Under the pieces are notes generated by a model. The model did no database searches. It had not been told where the DNA came from and worked only from the letters and a program-made list of their open reading frames with translations. From positions 1-64,000 of the forward strand of contig UCIV01000027.1 of the NCBI GenBank assembly GCA_900472575.1: a stretch of 64,000 bases of DNA, read 5' to 3'. The stretch is from Hyphomicrobiales bacterium (GTDB taxonomy: Bacteria > Pseudomonadota > Alphaproteobacteria > Rhizobiales > Rhizobiaceae). Made by a program: the position numbers and the translations under genes. Positions 36,490 to 45,634 of the stretch are shown here, in pieces (position 1 is the stretch's first letter; each line of letters opens with the position of its first letter).

Positions 36490-36893
36490 ATCATTGACGA
36501 CTCCGGATGCAGTTTCAGATCCGTCTGCCCGAAATCATGCCCCTTAAACAGGAGGGGGACTTTGGCAACGGCGGCCACCGCATAGGAAAAACAATCGCCC
36601 ATGTTGAGGCTTGCAGGATGCCGGCCTTTCCCATAACGTTCCAGCGCGTGCTCTGCCGCCTGATAATGCTTCGCGTCAAACACAACGCCGGTGATGTTAG
36701 GCGCGCTGAAGAAGCGCGTGACGATATCGCCGGGATTAGAAAAACGCTTGGCGGTAAGGACTGTTCGCGTTTCGAACAACGTCGGCCATCCAATGATGAT
36801 AGACGATTCTTTCCGCAGAACTGCCTTGAACGTTTCAGCTTCTGGTTCTTCAAGCATGATCGCAATGAGGACGGAGGTGTCGAGAGCGATCAC
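36486..36893 (-). CDS. vapC: VapC-type PIN-domain toxin
   Basis: A 135-residue PIN-domain RNase. Acidic metal-binding residues are in ALDTSVLIAI (N-terminus), a Glu in TLFETRTVL, and the pair in NMGDCFSYAVA and FKGHDFGQTDL. VapC toxins cut RNA, usually initiator tRNA, unless bound by VapB. The start overlaps vapB by four bases and the stop overlaps the recombinase start. Confidence 0.92.
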   Translation of the reverse strand: MIALDTSVLIAIMLEEPEAETFKAVLRKESSIIIGWPTLFETRTVLTAKRFSNPGDIVTRFFSAPNITGVVFDAKHYQAAEHALERYGKGRHPASLNMGDCFSYAVAAVAKVPLLFKGHDFGQTDLKLHPESSMI

Positions 36894-37147
36894 TTCGGCA
36901 ATCCGTTGTCATCATAAAGGTCGTCATGAGCTGACGTCGTGCCGGCCGGAACAGTGCGGCGGCCTTCGGCGGCCAGCTCCCAGACGGCATCGAGCGGATG
37001 GACATTGCCCTCTTGTCGCAGCTCGATGTCGTATCGCTCAAGCGCCAGCTCGACGAGCCGGTTGATCGGCTGGCCGGTGCGACGAGACAGTGCGTGGGCC
37101 AGATCGCGGGCCTTGCTGCTGCGAATGGAAAGCTGCGGTTCGGACAT
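36890..37147 (-). CDS. vapB: VapB-type antitoxin
   Basis: This 85-residue antitoxin begins with a DNA-binding segment (MSEPQLSIRSSKARDLAHAL, residues 1-20, then GQPINRLVELALERY) typical of the Rv0623-like VapB group. An acidic C-terminal tail would bind VapC. The ATG at 37147 is used; the upstream extension of the frame is not family-like. It is first of the vapB-vapC-recombinase set and probably autoregulatory. Confidence 0.88.
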   Translation of the reverse strand: MSEPQLSIRSSKARDLAHALSRRTGQPINRLVELALERYDIELRQEGNVHPLDAVWELAAEGRRTVPAGTTSAHDDLYDDNGLPK

Positions 37148-37330
37148 GGTGAGCCTCATCGGATTTAGGCTTCCAAGATAGCGATTGCCGACTGAGATGG
37201 CAATGGTATTGGCCAAAGATGGCTAACCTCCGATAAGAGGTACTTATCGATGGTTAGAGCGCCATCCTCCAATCATACCATGTGAGGAACCGAAACAATT
37301 ATATAGAGTTCCTTAAGCAAATCATTTACC

Positions 37331-38479
37331 ATGATTTCAATGGCTTACGATTTCGCGAAAATCAGCGTGGCAACCCTGATGGGGCCGGCTTTTGAGGCTG
37401 GTGTCGCGGTTACGCGTCTCGACGAGCGCATCGCCCGTTCGCCAGTCGGCGCCGGTTTCCTGGCGCGTCAAAACTTTGGCGATGCCTGCGCCTCCCTCTG
37501 GATCGACGGCGAGCTCGTCCATCTCGAAGACCTCGTCCTCCACGACGCGTTTCGCGATACCCGCACCCCAACCCACGAACTGACAATCGCCCGTGATGTG
37601 CTGCGCACCCGCCGACGGATTTCTGCGCAGTCAGCCGACTGGGCTCTGTCCGCGGAGGGTATCCGGGTTTTGCGACAAACGTCGGACGCCGGTGCGATCG
37701 GCGCAAAGGAAGTGGATCCTGCCGGCGTCATGCGGCCGGCGGCCGCGGCAAAAGGTTCGGGAGGGGAGGGGGATGATGCCGACGACATCGAAAATCTTCC
37801 TGGCGTCAATCTCGCGGAAATCGATGTGGTGCTGGCTCGGTCGAATGCCGCGATCGATAACGCAACACGGCCCGCCATCGCCGGCAGCCGGACGTCGGAA
37901 AAAGATCCGATGATCTATGATCTCGACTGGCACGAGGATGCCCGGCTCGACGAATGGCGTGGCGTGCTGCGCCAGGCCGAACACCTGCCGGCGGTCCTTC
38001 AGGCGATCGTCGCCCTGGATGCCTGGAACGAGATTGCGGTGCTTCAGCACGCCCCGTGGCTGGGTCGGCTGTTGTGCGCCTCCATCCTGCGGCAAGCTGG
38101 CATCACTACCGGCGTCCATCTCGCAGCCATCAATCTCGGCCTGAAAACCATCCCCGTCGATCGGCGCCGACATCGCGACCGGGAGACCCGGCTGCTCGCT
38201 ATCGCCCACGGGCTTTTGACGGCGGCCGAGATAGGCATGAAAGAGCATGACCGACTGGCGCTGGCCCGCACGCTCATGGAGCGAAAGCTGGAGGGGCGGC
38301 GAACGTCTTCAAAACTGCCGGAGTTGGTCGAGCTTGTCATGGCGAAACCGTTGGTGTCAGCGGGGATGGTGGCGAAAACGCTCGGGGTCACGCCGCAGGC
38401 GGCGCGGCGGATCGTTTTGGAACTCGGCCTCAGAGAGATGACGGGGAGGGGGAGGTTTCGGGCGTGGGGCGTGTTGTGA
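37331..38479 (+). CDS. RHE_PE00001 family plasmid protein (DUF1612 and helix-turn-helix)
   Basis: This 382-residue protein belongs to a family typical of rhizobial plasmids. The N-terminal part has LDERIARSPVGAGF and FGDACASLWIDGELVHLEDL. The middle DUF1612 region includes DLDWHEDARLDEW and is followed by a C-terminal helix-turn-helix (MVAKTLGVTPQAARRIVLEL). The role is not established; DNA binding is likely. An ATG at 37340 is an alternative start. A decayed copy of its 3' end lies at 58645-58876. Confidence 0.85.
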   Translation: MISMAYDFAKISVATLMGPAFEAGVAVTRLDERIARSPVGAGFLARQNFGDACASLWIDGELVHLEDLVLHDAFRDTRTPTHELTIARDVLRTRRRISAQSADWALSAEGIRVLRQTSDAGAIGAKEVDPAGVMRPAAAAKGSGGEGDDADDIENLPGVNLAEIDVVLARSNAAIDNATRPAIAGSRTSEKDPMIYDLDWHEDARLDEWRGVLRQAEHLPAVLQAIVALDAWNEIAVLQHAPWLGRLLCASILRQAGITTGVHLAAINLGLKTIPVDRRRHRDRETRLLAIAHGLLTAAEIGMKEHDRLALARTLMERKLEGRRTSSKLPELVELVMAKPLVSAGMVAKTLGVTPQAARRIVLELGLREMTGRGRFRAWGVL

Positions 38480-38506
38480 ACTAACGCGTTATGACCAACA
38501 AAAAGA

Positions 38507-38860
38507 TCAAAGCAATGTCACGATCTCTCGCGAGGCTGCCACTCCCAGCCTGGCATCTGCCTCATCGCTTCCACCATGGGCATGAAGGGTTGATCGAGAC
38601 GTGTTCTCCCCGGGCAGCAAAATCCTGTGCCCCGCCTCGCTGTCGACTACGAGGGATACCGGCATGCAATATTCCTCCCGGCGACGGGACAGCTGCTGTG
38701 CAAACACGTCCGAAGGCCAGAGCGCATCATCCCCGCCTGCAACAAGGATAATATCTGCTGCTGTTTTCTCTATTGGGATTTGGGCGCGTTGAACCGCCAC
38801 GGGATTGGCGGTCAGGCTCTGCTCGAAGAGAGGCCGATAAGAAATAAGCCCATCCCGGTT
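38507..38860 (-). pseudogene. Acyl-CoA thioesterase/BAAT C-terminal fragment
   Basis: The last 115 residues of the alpha/beta-hydrolase domain of BAAT-type acyl-CoA thioesterases are present: SYRPLFEQSLTAN, the acidic ILVAGGDDALWPS, and the catalytic His in SEAGHRILLPGE. The nucleophile half is missing, and the upstream open frame (to 38920) is unrelated. It is a truncated relic at the edge of the island. Confidence 0.7.
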
Positions 38861-39105
38861 GCCGCGTTCCCAGGCCGAGACGGCCGGAACGAATCGAGGG
38901 GCGTGCCTTTCAAAGACCACGGCGACCGTTCGGGCCAGGCCACGCCGTCTTTGCCAGGACCGATGTTGCCTCAGTTCCTCTCGACGTGCCCACGAAAATT
39001 ATGCGCTGGTAGAACCGACTTTGCCAACTGGCATGGGTGAAACCGCGTTAGGGAATGCTTCAAGGCTGCTGATGTAAGCTAAAACTTCAATTGTTGCTTG
39101 GCCCC

Positions 39106-39915
39106 ATGACAAAATCTGCGATCATCACCAGTCGTCCACTTCGAAATTGGAAGGAACTACAACGAGAGTCTGCACGCATTCTCCGTGAGTGTGGATTCTC
39201 GGTCAATGAGCCGTTTACCGTCGAGACAGCTCGCGGAACAGTGGAAGTAGACGTGCATGCCGAAGAGGATCTCCAGGGACGCAAAAACGTAATACTTTGC
39301 GAATGCAAATACTGGAAAACGGGAGTTCCTAAAAACGTGATCCACGGCTTTCGAACGGTGATGGCGGATATCGGCGCGAACATCGGCTACATCATCGCGC
39401 CGGCGGGATTTCAGTCCGGCGCGGGCCCCGCAGCCGAATATACAAATATAGAGCTTGTTACCTGGGAGAGGTTTCAGGAGATATTTGCTCCGATATGGAT
39501 TCGGCACCAGTGGGTTAAAGAGGCTGAAGAGATCCTGAAACTGGTGATCTTCTTTTCCTCGGCCGACGATGGCGACGATTTTGCAAGACAGGTTCGCGGC
39601 GAAGACAAAGATGTTGTTGTAGCACTTTGCGACGAGTATCTCGGTTTCGCCGCCTACGTGCTTGGTCAAGCTGAGGCTCGACGGTGGGTCAAATCAGATC
39701 ATGTGCCTTCTCTGCCGCTCGCTGAGTTACCCGACGAGCATGAGTTTCTTCCGACAGAAGTTGTCCATGCAAATTGTTTACGGGGGTTCCTGGCTGCGGA
39801 GCGCGCTCATGCCCTGCAAGGAGCAAAGAGACTGCTTAAAATCCTTCAACGTAACAATCATTCTCAAACAAGGCTTCTCCAAGAACGCATCATGAGAAGT
39901 TCGACGCCTGTCTAA
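39106..39915 (+). CDS. Mrr-like restriction endonuclease (PD-(D/E)XK)
   Basis: This 269-residue protein has a PD-(D/E)XK nuclease core in its N-terminal half: Glu or Asp in VEVDVHAEED (Asp49) and the ECK motif at 66-68 (ILCECKYWKTG), followed by NVIHGFRTVMADIGANIGYII as in Mrr-type enzymes. The C-terminal 130 residues are unassigned. No partner methylase overlaps it, so it may be a modification-dependent enzyme or an accessory of the nearby operon. An ATG 15 bp upstream is an alternative start. Confidence 0.8.
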   Translation: MTKSAIITSRPLRNWKELQRESARILRECGFSVNEPFTVETARGTVEVDVHAEEDLQGRKNVILCECKYWKTGVPKNVIHGFRTVMADIGANIGYIIAPAGFQSGAGPAAEYTNIELVTWERFQEIFAPIWIRHQWVKEAEEILKLVIFFSSADDGDDFARQVRGEDKDVVVALCDEYLGFAAYVLGQAEARRWVKSDHVPSLPLAELPDEHEFLPTEVVHANCLRGFLAAERAHALQGAKRLLKILQRNNHSQTRLLQERIMRSSTPV

Positions 39916-40023
39916 CCTGCCTGCCAAAGCGAGAAGGTGGGGCGCGCGAAGTCCCTGAAAGCAGGGCACGTCCCTCCGCTGAGGAGCTAAGCCTCGCGCA
40001 AATTGATGGAATGACCGGAGAAC

Positions 40024-40938
40024 TTATAGGCAAGCCCGTTTTTTCCGATATTGACCCCAATCTGCTGCGGCGAGTGCAATGCGGTTGACAAGCCGCGCCA
40101 TGTCGCATTCGTTCAGCGCGCGAATTCGACAGTCTTCCCTTGGCCAGTCGCGCCGAAACACAAGACCGTGTCCCAACTCGGCAAACCCAGGCTTCGACCG
40201 GACCGCAGCCCCATAGTATGCCGCCATGGCGCAATAGGTCCTGTTGACCTGAGGATCGAAGTGGCACGCCTTGATGATCGCCACCTTGGCATTGTCAAGA
40301 ACCAGCAAGGCTGGCGCACCACCGAAGAACTCCAACGCCTGGATATGGCATTCAATCCAGTCGGGAAGCGTCTCCGTCCAGCGCGCTTGCGCGAACGACA
40401 GACTGGAGGCTCCCAGGACCGCGACAAATAAATGGGCCTGTCGCGTCTTTCCCGATAGCCGATCAACGACAACCTTTACCGTGTCGCCGGCGTAATCGAC
40501 GAACAGCTTGTCGCCAGCGGCATACTCTTGCCGCATCGTCACCGGTAGCTTCAGCGCCCAGCCCCGATAGAGGTCACAATAACGGCTGTAACGATAGCCG
40601 TCCGGGTAGCGGCTTATGTACTCGTCCCAGAGAATTTGTAGCGTCACGTGCTTGCGTTTGAGCTCACGATGGACCTGCGCCCAGTCAGGCTCCGGGGCGC
40701 GACGATGACCCGTCTTCGTCCCGGCACCCCGGTAGAGCGCCGCTTCCAGGACGGCATCGCTCACGTCATCATCCAACGGCCACGAAAGTCCCGCAGCAGC
40801 AGCCCGCCGCAACGTCTCGCGCTCGGTCGAGGACGCCGCACCGACCCGAACCGCAATCGACTTGTGGCCCAGTCCTTGCTCGGACCGATATCTCAAAATC
40901 TCGCGGACACGCCGCATCTCAAGTCTCTCCGCAGGCAT
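40024..40938 (-). pseudogene. istA: IS21 transposase IstA, 3' truncated
   Basis: Encodes 304 residues against about 500 in the family. The N-terminal helix-turn-helix (MRRVREILRYRSEQGLGHKS) and the first part of the DDE domain are present: KLFVDYAGDTV supplies the first Asp and LLVLDNAKVAI the second. After AAYYGAAV the reading departs from IstA, and the third catalytic residue is missing. Confidence 0.85.
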
Positions 40939-41022
40939 CCTGTCCCTTCCTGGTCACCATCGACAGAAGGAACTTCACACCGGCAGAACACCCACGCCAC
41001 ATCCATTCACAGGGGCCGGCAT

Positions 41023-41110
41023 CATCTCGGAACGAGGGGGCGGCTATATCTCGGAATTGGGGGGCGACATCATTTCGGAATCAGGGGGCGGTTTGCCTCG
41101 GAATTTGCAG
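41023..41110. repeat. IS21 multiple terminal repeats, 24-bp period
   Basis: Four units sharing TCGGAA start at 41025, 41049, 41073 and 41096 (spacing 24, 24 and 23 bp). The first three also share GGGGGCG eight bases later. Such repeated transposase sites are characteristic of IS21 ends. They mark the left end of the element relative to istA. Confidence 0.7.
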
Positions 41111-41119
41111 TCTGGGGAA

Positions 41120-42064
41120 CGGCTCTTCGTATAAGTGAGCTTTCGGCGATCGTCGCAGGCGTGGTCGCGACGGTCTTTGCCATCTTTAGCCTGAATATCG
41201 CCATCGAGCAGACCGACCTTGCCAAGAAGGCGCTTGAACAACAACAGGAGGCGACGGACGAGCAGACCTTGACAACGGCCTGGCAGATCCTGACGAGTTC
41301 GTCGCCGAGGCGCCGGCGGCCGGAGGCACGCGCTGACGGTTCAGCTCGAAAAAATAGGCGAGGTCTCCGGCCTTGATGTCAGCTGCAACGTCGTCGGCCG
41401 AACGGACGCCAACGGAAAATGCCTGCTTCCGCCCAATTTCGACATGATCAAGATCAAGGCGCCGGCAACCCGCTGGTTCCTCAACGAAAGCAGCTTTGCC
41501 GAAAATTCATTCTATTCCTCTGAATTCGAAAATGTCTCTATTTTGGGCACCGACATGACGCGGACCGGTTTCTCGGGCGCGAAAATCAAAGGTGGCGTTC
41601 AGGAGGCGGTAATCTGGCATGACAGCGACTTCCAGGACGCTACCTTCGACGGTGTTGAATTCGGCGTAATCGATTTTTCAGACTCGATCATGATGTCGAC
41701 CACGATCAGCAATGTAAAGTTTCGCCCTGAAAGCACGATTGATATCTCTGGCGCGGGTATTTGCCTCGCATCGGATCTCATTCAACGATGCATGAAAGCG
41801 GACAAGTCGTTTTTCGAGCATGTCTGGTTCTATGCCGATGATCCGCCGATCCTAAATGGACCGATCGCCGACCTTGACGACACTCTGGTCAGAGCGGGTT
41901 GCACGCGCCCGGCGCCGCAAAACTCGCACGATCTGCTGTTCGGCGCAGCGCGGCGCATCGCTACGAATTTGAGCCGAATGCCATCGGGGTGCCGGGCAAA
42001 CCCGATGGTACCGCTGAAAACCGTAGCAAAGATCGTCAACCGTCCTCCGCTCGCCACGCACTGA
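41120..42064 (+). pseudogene. Membrane-anchored pentapeptide-repeat-like protein, frameshifted
   Basis: One frame (from about 41124) encodes a membrane helix and coiled segment (LSAIVAGVVATVFAIFSLNI, IEQTDLAKKALEQQQEA). A different frame from about 41403 encodes TDANGKCLLPPNF and then A(D/N)FxxF-like repeats (SFAENSFYSSEF, DFQDATFDGVEF). The frames can be joined only by at least one shift near 41,290-41,400. The 5' end abuts the IS21 terminal repeats. The intact protein was probably an inner-membrane pentapeptide-repeat protein of unknown role. Confidence 0.6.
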
Positions 42065-42418
42065 GGGACTGGCGGTGGCTTGGGCAGCGGCTGTCTTGAT
42101 TTGCGACTCCGCTAAGCAGTCGATCGACAGGCGGCATATCTTTGGGGCGAAGCATCTTGTCCGCAGGTTGCCTTTTCAATTCGATGTCGCCGTCAAACAG
42201 GTGCTCCCAGCTTTTTTTGATGCAAACCTCATTACCGGCAGATGTCGCCAACATCGTTCCTGCCCTCGATCGTGATCGTCCAGTGCACGGCCATCGCTTC
42301 TCTCCGTCCAAAGCGACGACGATTGACTACTTGGACCTTACAACCGTATTTCCCCTGGAGATGTTGCCGGTCTCCAGTTGTGGGGCAAGTACGGCAGACG
42401 TTCGCTCACTAAAACCGA
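42065..42418. other. Intergenic region downstream of the defence operon
   Basis: Open frames cross this gap but resemble nothing. It lies between two converging genes. I could not identify a strong hairpin with a T-run to end the minus-strand operon. Confidence 0.35.
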
Positions 42419-43351
42419 CTATTCCGTTTGAGGCAATGTCGCCAGCCTCGGCTCTATCCAATGGCATAGTCGCTCGTTCAATTCCGGAGTAGTCCAGAGT
42501 GCTTGCGTTTTCCCAGGAGCTAGGAGGCGATCCCGATCCATTAGAAGCCCGTTGATAACATTGGTATGATTCCGAAAATCATCCACTTCAAGCGTGAACG
42601 GCATGGCAAATGCCTTTTTGGGCTCCGATGCAAATGCCACAATCTTCGTCCAAACGCGGATTTCTGGCGCGTGAAGCTTGTTTCTCCAATCCATTCCGCT
42701 CGCGCATTGAAATAGCATCACCGGTATCCCAACGCGTCCGTCGGTAAACGGGCGAAAGCAAAGCATATCAAGCCCGGCCTCTTTGGCCTTTGCGGCACTC
42801 CAGCGAACGACATCGCCGGTGACCTCACCGAGCAAATCCGCTATCTCGCCAACAATTGCCGAAATTCTGTTTGGATTGGCTGCCGACCAGCCCGTTTTGT
42901 GCACACTCCAGCCGCCAAAGGTGGCCGCCACCGACTCTGCGGTGAGATCTTCAAATAACTCACCTTGCGCCGTGAAGTCGTTCCCGAAAGCGCGCCACCA
43001 GGTGGGGTAAGCTTTCGGGAGTGACAGCAGGAGGCAGAAGGCGTATGGCGCGAAGTCCTGCCAAGGGACGGTGGCCACGACGCGTGTACCGGCTTGAACG
43101 CGAAGCGGATACCCGTCACCAAGGATTCGTTGTCGCTCCCGAATGTGGGCAAAGACCGTGTTGACCAGTTCCCATGCGAAATCTTGGCTCTCGTAGACTT
43201 CGTTTTCCCTTAGAAGATCAACGATATCCGAGCCAGCAACCTCGCCGTCTCCGAATAATGCACACGCTTCGATCCAGTCGCCGCAAATAGTTAGATCGAC
43301 GTTATGCTTGTTTACCGAGCGCTGAAAGCCTCTTGCAGGCAAAGCAAACAT
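42419..43351 (-). CDS. Putative nuclease-fold protein, last gene of the defence operon
   Basis: A 310-residue protein not recognised as a named family. The C-terminal half has features of a PD-(D/E)XK-like fold: a helix with acidic residues (GELFEDLTAESVAATF, residues 130-145), Asp195 in GLDMLCFRPF, and Gln215 in LFQCASGMDW where the family's E-x-K strand would be. The reading as a nuclease is my inference. Its ATG overlaps the stop of the ParB-like gene by one base (TAATG), so the two are translationally coupled. Confidence 0.65.
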   Translation of the reverse strand: MFALPARGFQRSVNKHNVDLTICGDWIEACALFGDGEVAGSDIVDLLRENEVYESQDFAWELVNTVFAHIRERQRILGDGYPLRVQAGTRVVATVPWQDFAPYAFCLLLSLPKAYPTWWRAFGNDFTAQGELFEDLTAESVAATFGGWSVHKTGWSAANPNRISAIVGEIADLLGEVTGDVVRWSAAKAKEAGLDMLCFRPFTDGRVGIPVMLFQCASGMDWRNKLHAPEIRVWTKIVAFASEPKKAFAMPFTLEVDDFRNHTNVINGLLMDRDRLLAPGKTQALWTTPELNERLCHWIEPRLATLPQTE

Positions 43352-44460
43352 TACTTCGCCTTCTCAGCTATAAGTTCTTCCGTGAGATCAGGGAACAAGG
43401 ACAGCAGCTGAAGCGTGTCCTGCCCCAATTGAGCTGCGGCCTTGCGCAGCTTCTTGGATTTGGCGTACCGGTGGGCGCGGCTTAGGGCGGCAGCAACATT
43501 GAAGGCAGCCTCGTCCACCAGCCGAATAATTTCTGGTTCATCACCCCCTGCGAGAGAAAACGCTGTTTCAAACGACGGGCGCGACGTCTTCTCAAGATAT
43601 TCGACTGCTTTTGTGCTAAGAAGTATTTGACCAAACTGGTCGACCTGACGACTATCTCGTACGATTGGAGCTCGGGTTTCGCTACCAAATAACCACAGCG
43701 CGAAATTCGACATCTGTTTTAGGTATTCTGCAGGCACCGGGGTCCGGGCATCGCCAGGCTCCGCCATTATATCAATGTGCAGATATTTCTGAACGCCTTC
43801 TGTTCTTAGCGAGAGGAAAAGCACGCTGAACTTTTCTTCGACGTGCTCGATGGAAATGGTATCTTGTTCCTCCATTTGCAAAAGCAAACGGTAGGAGATG
43901 TAGTTCTGCCGAACCGTTGGAGTTTTGCTTCCAATTTTGCGCATAACCTGCGCGTAGGTCAGCTTACTTCCTTCGATGAGCTTCGCGATGTATTCCGCCT
44001 TTTCCGCCGGTTTCCATTCTTTGATCCCTGTCACATGGCGAAAGCCAAGAAAAGCTTCAACGTCTTTTCTCGAGGAAACTTCGATGTAGGGAACGCGGTC
44101 AAAGAGCGCGGCAGGAGGAGGGGTTTCTTCTACGATTTCCTTCCAGCGCCGATCGATCTTCTCTCCATCTGCGGCGCGCTTGAGAAACTTCAATGCAGCT
44201 AGGCGCCGATTGCCCTCGACAACTACCAACACATCTTTGCCATAAAGCTTTTCGCGAACGACTAGGAGGGCCTCCTGAGGCCAAAAACCGCTTTCAAGAA
44301 ACGAGACTGCCAACTCATCGAGCGTCCAATCCCGCATGAGGCCCATGATCGTTGACTGTTTAACTGCTGGCCCCGTGTTTCCGCGGCCCAGCCGCGGGTT
44401 GAGCGGATCAAGCCACAAGTTGTCTACCGATGTGTACGATATCTCGTTTTTTACTGCCAT
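43351..44460 (-). CDS. ParB/sulfiredoxin-like domain protein of the defence operon
   Basis: This 369-residue protein begins VDNLWLDPLNPRLGR and carries the ParB-type box VVEGNRRLAALKFL (Glu82, Arg85, Arg86). This fold binds nucleotide and in plasmid ParB acts on CTP; the rest is helical. It is not a partition gene by context: it follows the nuclease gene in the operon after a 100-bp gap and is coupled to the next gene. GAGGGA lies just upstream of the ATG. A nucleotide-dependent role in target sensing or nicking is possible but unproven. Confidence 0.8.
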   Translation of the reverse strand: MAVKNEISYTSVDNLWLDPLNPRLGRGNTGPAVKQSTIMGLMRDWTLDELAVSFLESGFWPQEALLVVREKLYGKDVLVVVEGNRRLAALKFLKRAADGEKIDRRWKEIVEETPPPAALFDRVPYIEVSSRKDVEAFLGFRHVTGIKEWKPAEKAEYIAKLIEGSKLTYAQVMRKIGSKTPTVRQNYISYRLLLQMEEQDTISIEHVEEKFSVLFLSLRTEGVQKYLHIDIMAEPGDARTPVPAEYLKQMSNFALWLFGSETRAPIVRDSRQVDQFGQILLSTKAVEYLEKTSRPSFETAFSLAGGDEPEIIRLVDEAAFNVAAALSRAHRYAKSKKLRKAAAQLGQDTLQLLSLFPDLTEELIAEKAK

Positions 44461-44560
44461 GGTCCCTCGCTTAGCTCAGCGTTACCATCCCGCCCGTCCG
44501 AAATCACCTTAAAACTATCCTGCGTTTCACAAGCCCAAAACGGGCCCCGTACTCTAGAGC

Positions 44561-45634
44561 CTAGGTCGCCGATCTCGGAGTCTGATTGCACATCTCTTCC
44601 AACAGCATTGACCAATCCGGTGCTGGGTTGAACGTCGAAACTTGCTCAGGAATATGCATTGTGAACGAGAGACCCTGCGGCTGCACAAACGTGTCAGCGA
44701 GAATCTGCCTCGTTAAGAGCCGCATCGCCGGGTCGTCGACTCTGTACAGGCGCGGAATGAATGTATGAGTGTAGCGCGTCTGATACACGCTCCAGTCGCG
44801 CATTGCAGCGTGCACGTATCCTTCTCCCGACTGGCTCCCATATAAGGAAACCCTACGTACAAATTCGTTCGGGAGCTCGTCGTCTTCCGACGCCGCCGAC
44901 AGCAAGCCAATTACGCTGCTGACCAGCGTTGGGAGAGACTCTCCGGTGGATGCTGATGTAGCCAGTCCGATGCTCATTAGATGAAGTTGCTCTACTGTGC
45001 CGGATGGGAGAAGTTCGGGCTCCAATTGATGAAGACCGCCAAAATCGTGAATGGAGGTCGCCGCCTGCGTAGTCTTGACCTCAATAGAATGGTTTCCGAT
45101 CCGAAAGTCCCGGCCACCTTGCCAACCTTGCCAGAAGTCGAGCACTCTCATCAGAGATGATGGGCGAACCGCGTGACTCAGGAAAAGTTGCCGGAGGACG
45201 GTCAGTTCTCCCACCAATCCGACAATCGAGCTTTCCGATAGCGCTCCCCTACGCATCGCCATCTCGATGATAGGTTCGACGTCAGAGAACGCGGCTTGAG
45301 TGCCCCGGGCGCCAGCCACGCCGGCACGAAGCAGTTCGATGGCAATGAGGGCCGCGACCGACGCAAAATGAGGCGCCAACGGAAGAACAATCCGATTCGC
45401 TGGAAACGACGTGCCGCCCTCTTCGGGCCGCCAGTCGCCGTGCTGGACATGACGCCGAACCAGCGGTGATGCTGCGCGTAGTTCCGAGCCGCGGATAAAG
45501 ATCTCGTAGTCGCCCGAGGTTGTTCGCCCAACCGCCAGCGGCGTCGCTAGCCACAGCGTGTGACGCACCTGGCCCTGGGGTACAGCAAGTTCCTCGAGAT
45601 CAGCGCGGAGTTGTTCGAAGCTTGAGTCTGTCAT
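44561..45634 (-). CDS. PD-(D/E)XK nuclease (DUF4420-like) of the defence operon
   Basis: This 357-residue protein has a clear nuclease core: Glu143 in GLVGELTVLRQLF, Asp176 in GGRDFRIG, and Glu185-Val-Lys187 in SIEVKTTQ. This is the DUF4420 pattern described for restriction genes next to Z1 ATPases. The start overlaps the Z1 gene stop by four bases. Predicted role is the DNA-cutting subunit. Confidence 0.88.
   Translation of the reverse strand: MTDSSFEQLRADLEELAVPQGQVRHTLWLATPLAVGRTTSGDYEIFIRGSELRAASPLVRRHVQHGDWRPEEGGTSFPANRIVLPLAPHFASVAALIAIELLRAGVAGARGTQAAFSDVEPIIEMAMRRGALSESSIVGLVGELTVLRQLFLSHAVRPSSLMRVLDFWQGWQGGRDFRIGNHSIEVKTTQAATSIHDFGGLHQLEPELLPSGTVEQLHLMSIGLATSASTGESLPTLVSSVIGLLSAASEDDELPNEFVRRVSLYGSQSGEGYVHAAMRDWSVYQTRYTHTFIPRLYRVDDPAMRLLTRQILADTFVQPQGLSFTMHIPEQVSTFNPAPDWSMLLEEMCNQTPRSAT

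Larger units (their letters stand above)
40024..41110 (-). mobile_element. IS21-family insertion sequence remnant
   Basis: The remnant comprises the istA 5' two-thirds, a short piece of istB in another frame (FGATGQGKTVEF near 40,125-40,175), and the multiple terminal repeats at the upstream end (41023-41110). The region joining istA and istB is deleted, so the element cannot move. It sits in the 5' end of the pentapeptide-like gene and may have caused that gene's truncation. Confidence 0.8.

Noticed and set aside
41023..41110. 24-bp periodic repeats as a CRISPR array
   Set aside because: Only four short units with almost no spacer, at an IS21 end beside istA; they are transposase sites. No CRISPR array or cas gene was seen anywhere in the window.
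40648..41376. 242-codon plus-strand frame as a single gene
   Set aside because: It is antisense to istA in its first half, runs through the IS21 terminal repeats, and only its last third resembles coding sequence of the pentapeptide-like gene.
43351..44460. ParB-like gene as a second plasmid partition gene
   Set aside because: No ParA partner adjoins it and it is embedded in a restriction-type operon; only the nucleotide-binding fold is shared.
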